A DNA stretch of 64,000 nucleotides from Chionis minor (taxonomy: Eukaryota > Chordata > Aves > Charadriiformes > Chionididae): positions 567,253-631,252 of the forward strand of contig VZSF01006828.1 of assembly GCA_013398295.1 (NCBI GenBank), written 5' to 3'. Positions 61,101 to 64,000 of this stretch are shown here, in pieces (the stretch's first letter is position 1; every line of letters begins with the position of its first letter). The position numbers were made by a program, and so were the translations under genes. The notes beneath the pieces are model-generated. The model searched no databases and was not told where the DNA came from. It saw nothing but the letters and a program-made list of their open reading frames with translations.

Positions 61101-63327
61101 TACGTTACAAACCATGTGCAGGCTCGTTCCGCGGGATGTGTTTGCTGAAAACTGAAATATGTGAGATTGCCTCTTCTGTATTCCACAGGGAGAAAACCAG
61201 CAATCCTCTCCTGTCTTCTCCAGAGCCGTTTGCACAGCCAGCAGAACACATCCCAGCTGTGCCAGATGTGCACTTGCCATTGCAGGTAAAATGAACAGAG
61301 TGGGCGAGAAAGCGGTCGCCTCTGCGAGATGCTGCCTGGGTGAGCAGGACACCAGCTGAAGAGGGGACAAATAGCCAAGCGTGGGGAGGGGAAAATAGGC
61401 AAAGCAGAAAAAAATCCTTCTCTTTAAATTCATATTTCCTCTCCAGCTAAACCTGTTCACCCGTCAGGCAAAGCCAACTGTGGGGCGCTAAGGCAGCAGA
61501 AGCCATGCCCGCTCGCAGAGTGTGGAGCCGTGTTGGCATGCCCTGCCATGCTCACTGTCACCATTAGGAGGACAAACAGAAACCTGGCACAAACCTGCCA
61601 CTGCTCCCTTAAGAAGCATATTCCTCGCAGACGCCTTCCAAAATCAGCGCAGGGGACGCCTCACGCAATAGCTGGTTTGCAAGGCTGGCACCGAAGAGCT
61701 GGTAATCACCTCCCGTCCCCACCCCGACCATCACACAGCTATTCAGGTTTATGCTGCTGGCGTCTTTCTCGACTGCACAATGACACACGCTAAAAACATT
61801 TGCTGTTTGGACTAGGTTTCATGTTTAAAAACGTATAACAAATAATTACTTGCACAGCACAAACCTTATAGCTTCTGTTTCTGAGCAGATGGGAATTCGT
61901 AACAAACTTCCTCTGGCAAACCAATGTCCCCTCATCTGCCATCACCTCATCTGCACCGCGCTGCCACACAGCGCCAAGTGCTCCGTGCATCCAGCCCTGC
62001 TTCCTAACCCGGGTATTTCCACAGCAAAGGCTTTTGGCTGCGGGTGACCAGGGAACAGCTGCAATCCCCCTGCCTGCAGGGCTTCTTTTCAGAGACAACC
62101 ACCACCGCGTTGCTGCAGACTAAAAAGAAATAATCACCCTAGACATATTTTAACTCTGTTCTCAGCAATAGCGCTGATACTTTCATGCAGGTGTCCAAAA
62201 CCTGCCAGCCATGAGAGGCTGATGGGCTCCGAGATCAAAATTAAACTACGGTCCCCCTTCCGTGCAATCTCCTGTATACCCCTCGGAAATCTCAGCCTAT
62301 GGTTGCTATCTTAAGGCCATACCCTCCATTCAAACTCGAGCTTATCCGATAGAAAAATATCCAGTGTGTCCTCCCGGAGACAGACAGGCTGTCACAACCT
62401 TTGCCCCGTTCTTCCAGCCCTGGCTCTGAGAAACGCAGCCGACAGCGTCTGCTTTGATCCCACCGTTTTACTGCACTTGCGTGCGCACGGTTAAAGATCA
62501 CTCCCATATATTTGCAAACAGATCAAATTACTGGGACTTTCCCCCAGGTAAGCCAAACTATTAGTCCTTCCTTATCCCCCCACGTGACTACTAAGACCTT
62601 TCCAACACATTTTTACAGCACAGCTCCCAGATCTAGATATAGCAGAGCTCTTTCTTCTGCCCTACAGAAGGATAACGGTATCTCCCAACATCTCCTGAGG
62701 TTCCTCTGCTTATCTAGCCAAGACCTCAGCAGCCACTGTCGCTAGATTACTGCCCATGAGTTCAGACTCATTCATGGACAATTGCCCTCACAGTCTTGTC
62801 AGAGGCTGCTCTGCAAGTCAAACCCTCTCCAGTCTGTTCAGCATCCCACGAGGGTGGTTAACACCTAACTTACACTCACTGGACTCCGAAACATCCTCCT
62901 TGTCCTCATCCCACGTGCTCTTCCACTGCATCGTTCAGTCCTTCAGCCATCATTTCATCTTTGGCCCTGCCTTCCCCACAGCTCCACGCACAGAGAGTTC
63001 AAAGCCCGGCTCTTCCTTCATGCTTCCCACACCTTCACGCGTGCCGAAGGCCGGGCACCACGGCTGGAGACCCCAGCACGCACTGAGGCCATGGCTGTAT
63101 CCTCTACTCCTTGCTTGCACCAACACCCCAAGACCCCTCGGCTGACACCCCCAAGGCATCGATCATACACAAGCACTTTGAAAACCCTTCACAACTCAGT
63201 CACCACCTTCCCTGGCATCTTGTTACCTTACTGCAAGTCTGACTTTTGCTTTAACATTATTTCTGAGAGCTTATACTTCCTCCTCGCTTGCCTGCCCTCC
63301 AAGTCCTCTCCAGAGTCTCTTTTGAAG

Positions 63328-63328
63328 N
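63328..63328. other. Unresolved base (N)
   Basis: A single ambiguous base in intronic sequence. Confidence 0.99.
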
Positions 63329-64000
63329 TAGAGCTGAACTCCCTCTAAATTTTGCTAGAAGTTATCTTGGAGGTCACAGGCTTGCATGCCGAGGAAAGCA
63401 GAGGTAGCACAGTTGTTTCATGCCAAAAAACGAGAGTAGGCAAATTGCTTTGTAGCAAAGCAGGACTGGCCCCATCTCCAGTTCAAGTGCCTCCACATGT
63501 CCTCCCCAGGAGAGGTAGGCAGGGTTTTTTCCACACCAGGACACCCAAAGGCAGCTGGAAAAGCTCTCTGCACGACCGCCAGACCAGGGGGATGAGTTTT
63601 GCTCCATCTTCAGGCAGGAATCATTACTGTCTGAATACAGCTTTACAGCAGACAGCTAGTGTCATATCTGAAAGGCAATGTTCCCATTTCACGCTGCACT
63701 CAGTTCTGTCAGGAGAATTTTCCTGAGCCCAGCCCTCGCTGTCACAGCTGCAGTACTGGCAGTGCTCTTCCCTTCCGTGGGGGTCATGCTGGCACAAGCC
63801 AAATCACGCCCCACGGAGTTTGTCCCTGTTGATTTCCAGTTACATCTGATTTAATGCTAACAACGGGCATTTACTCCTCTTCAGCAGGACGTTATTTGAC
63901 CCATTTTTTCTCTCCCTCTGCTCAGCAGCACCCCTCCCCATGCTGTCTGCGCACCCCTCCTCAGCAGCCTCCACGCTGGAGCTGTGTTATTAATGGTTCT

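Larger units (their letters stand above)
46768..64000 (-). other. CADPS: CADPS intron, 3' part (continues past the window edge)
   Basis: More than 17.2 kb of the intron upstream of the LDNPDEQ exon lies here. It contains a decayed plus-strand CR1 at about 47175-47661, an AAAAT microsatellite at 50516-50540, a poly-A run at 54580-54594 and a CpG-rich stretch at about 57580-58150. AT-rich candidate conserved patches lie near 50100-50460 and 58700-58960, and there is one unresolved base at 63328. The preceding CAPS1 exon, expected to end just before LDNPDEQ, was looked for on the minus strand and not seen. Confidence 0.88.

Noticed and set aside
1..64000. tRNA, snRNA, rRNA, CRISPR or bacterial-type operons
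   Set aside because: No cloverleaf with box A/B, no U-RNA landmarks and no regularly spaced repeats were noticed. The window is vertebrate intronic DNA.

Overview
This is vertebrate, almost certainly avian, nuclear DNA from the interior of one large split gene. The bird assignment rests on three CR1 LINE 3' ends, two of them keeping the avian-type terminal tcatagaatcatagaatgg signature, and on the low interspersed-repeat density. Eight short minus-strand open segments, each flanked by an AG acceptor and a GT donor, join in phase and read as the middle of CADPS (CAPS1), the calcium-dependent secretion activator that primes dense-core and synaptic vesicles. No other gene could be supported on either strand.

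Layout in the direction of transcription (right to left): 64000-46768 is the end of a long upstream intron holding a decayed CR1 and a CpG-rich stretch. Exons follow at 46767-46687 (81 nt), 42335-42099 (237), 39852-39731 (122), 21203-21092 (112), 16841-16702 (140), 14657-14591 (67), 6969-6861 (109) and 5719-5507 (213). Position 5506 to 1 is the start of the next intron. Intron sizes are about 4.35, 2.25, 18.5, 4.25, 2.04, 7.6 and 1.14 kb. The 1081 coding bases give about 360 residues, roughly residues 294-653 of the ~1350-residue mammalian protein. They cover the region before the C2 domain, the C2 domain and the phosphoinositide-binding PH domain with its tail. The N-terminus, the MHD/SNARE-binding region and the C-terminus lie outside the window.

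The remaining ~98% is intronic: three CR1 fragments, a few microsatellites and homopolymers, local CpG-dense patches (one over a PH-domain exon), AT-rich stretches that look like candidate conserved noncoding elements, and two unresolved N bases. I found no RNA gene, CRISPR, intact mobile element or new multi-gene system. The items in Part 2 are leads about regulation and splicing, most with modest support.
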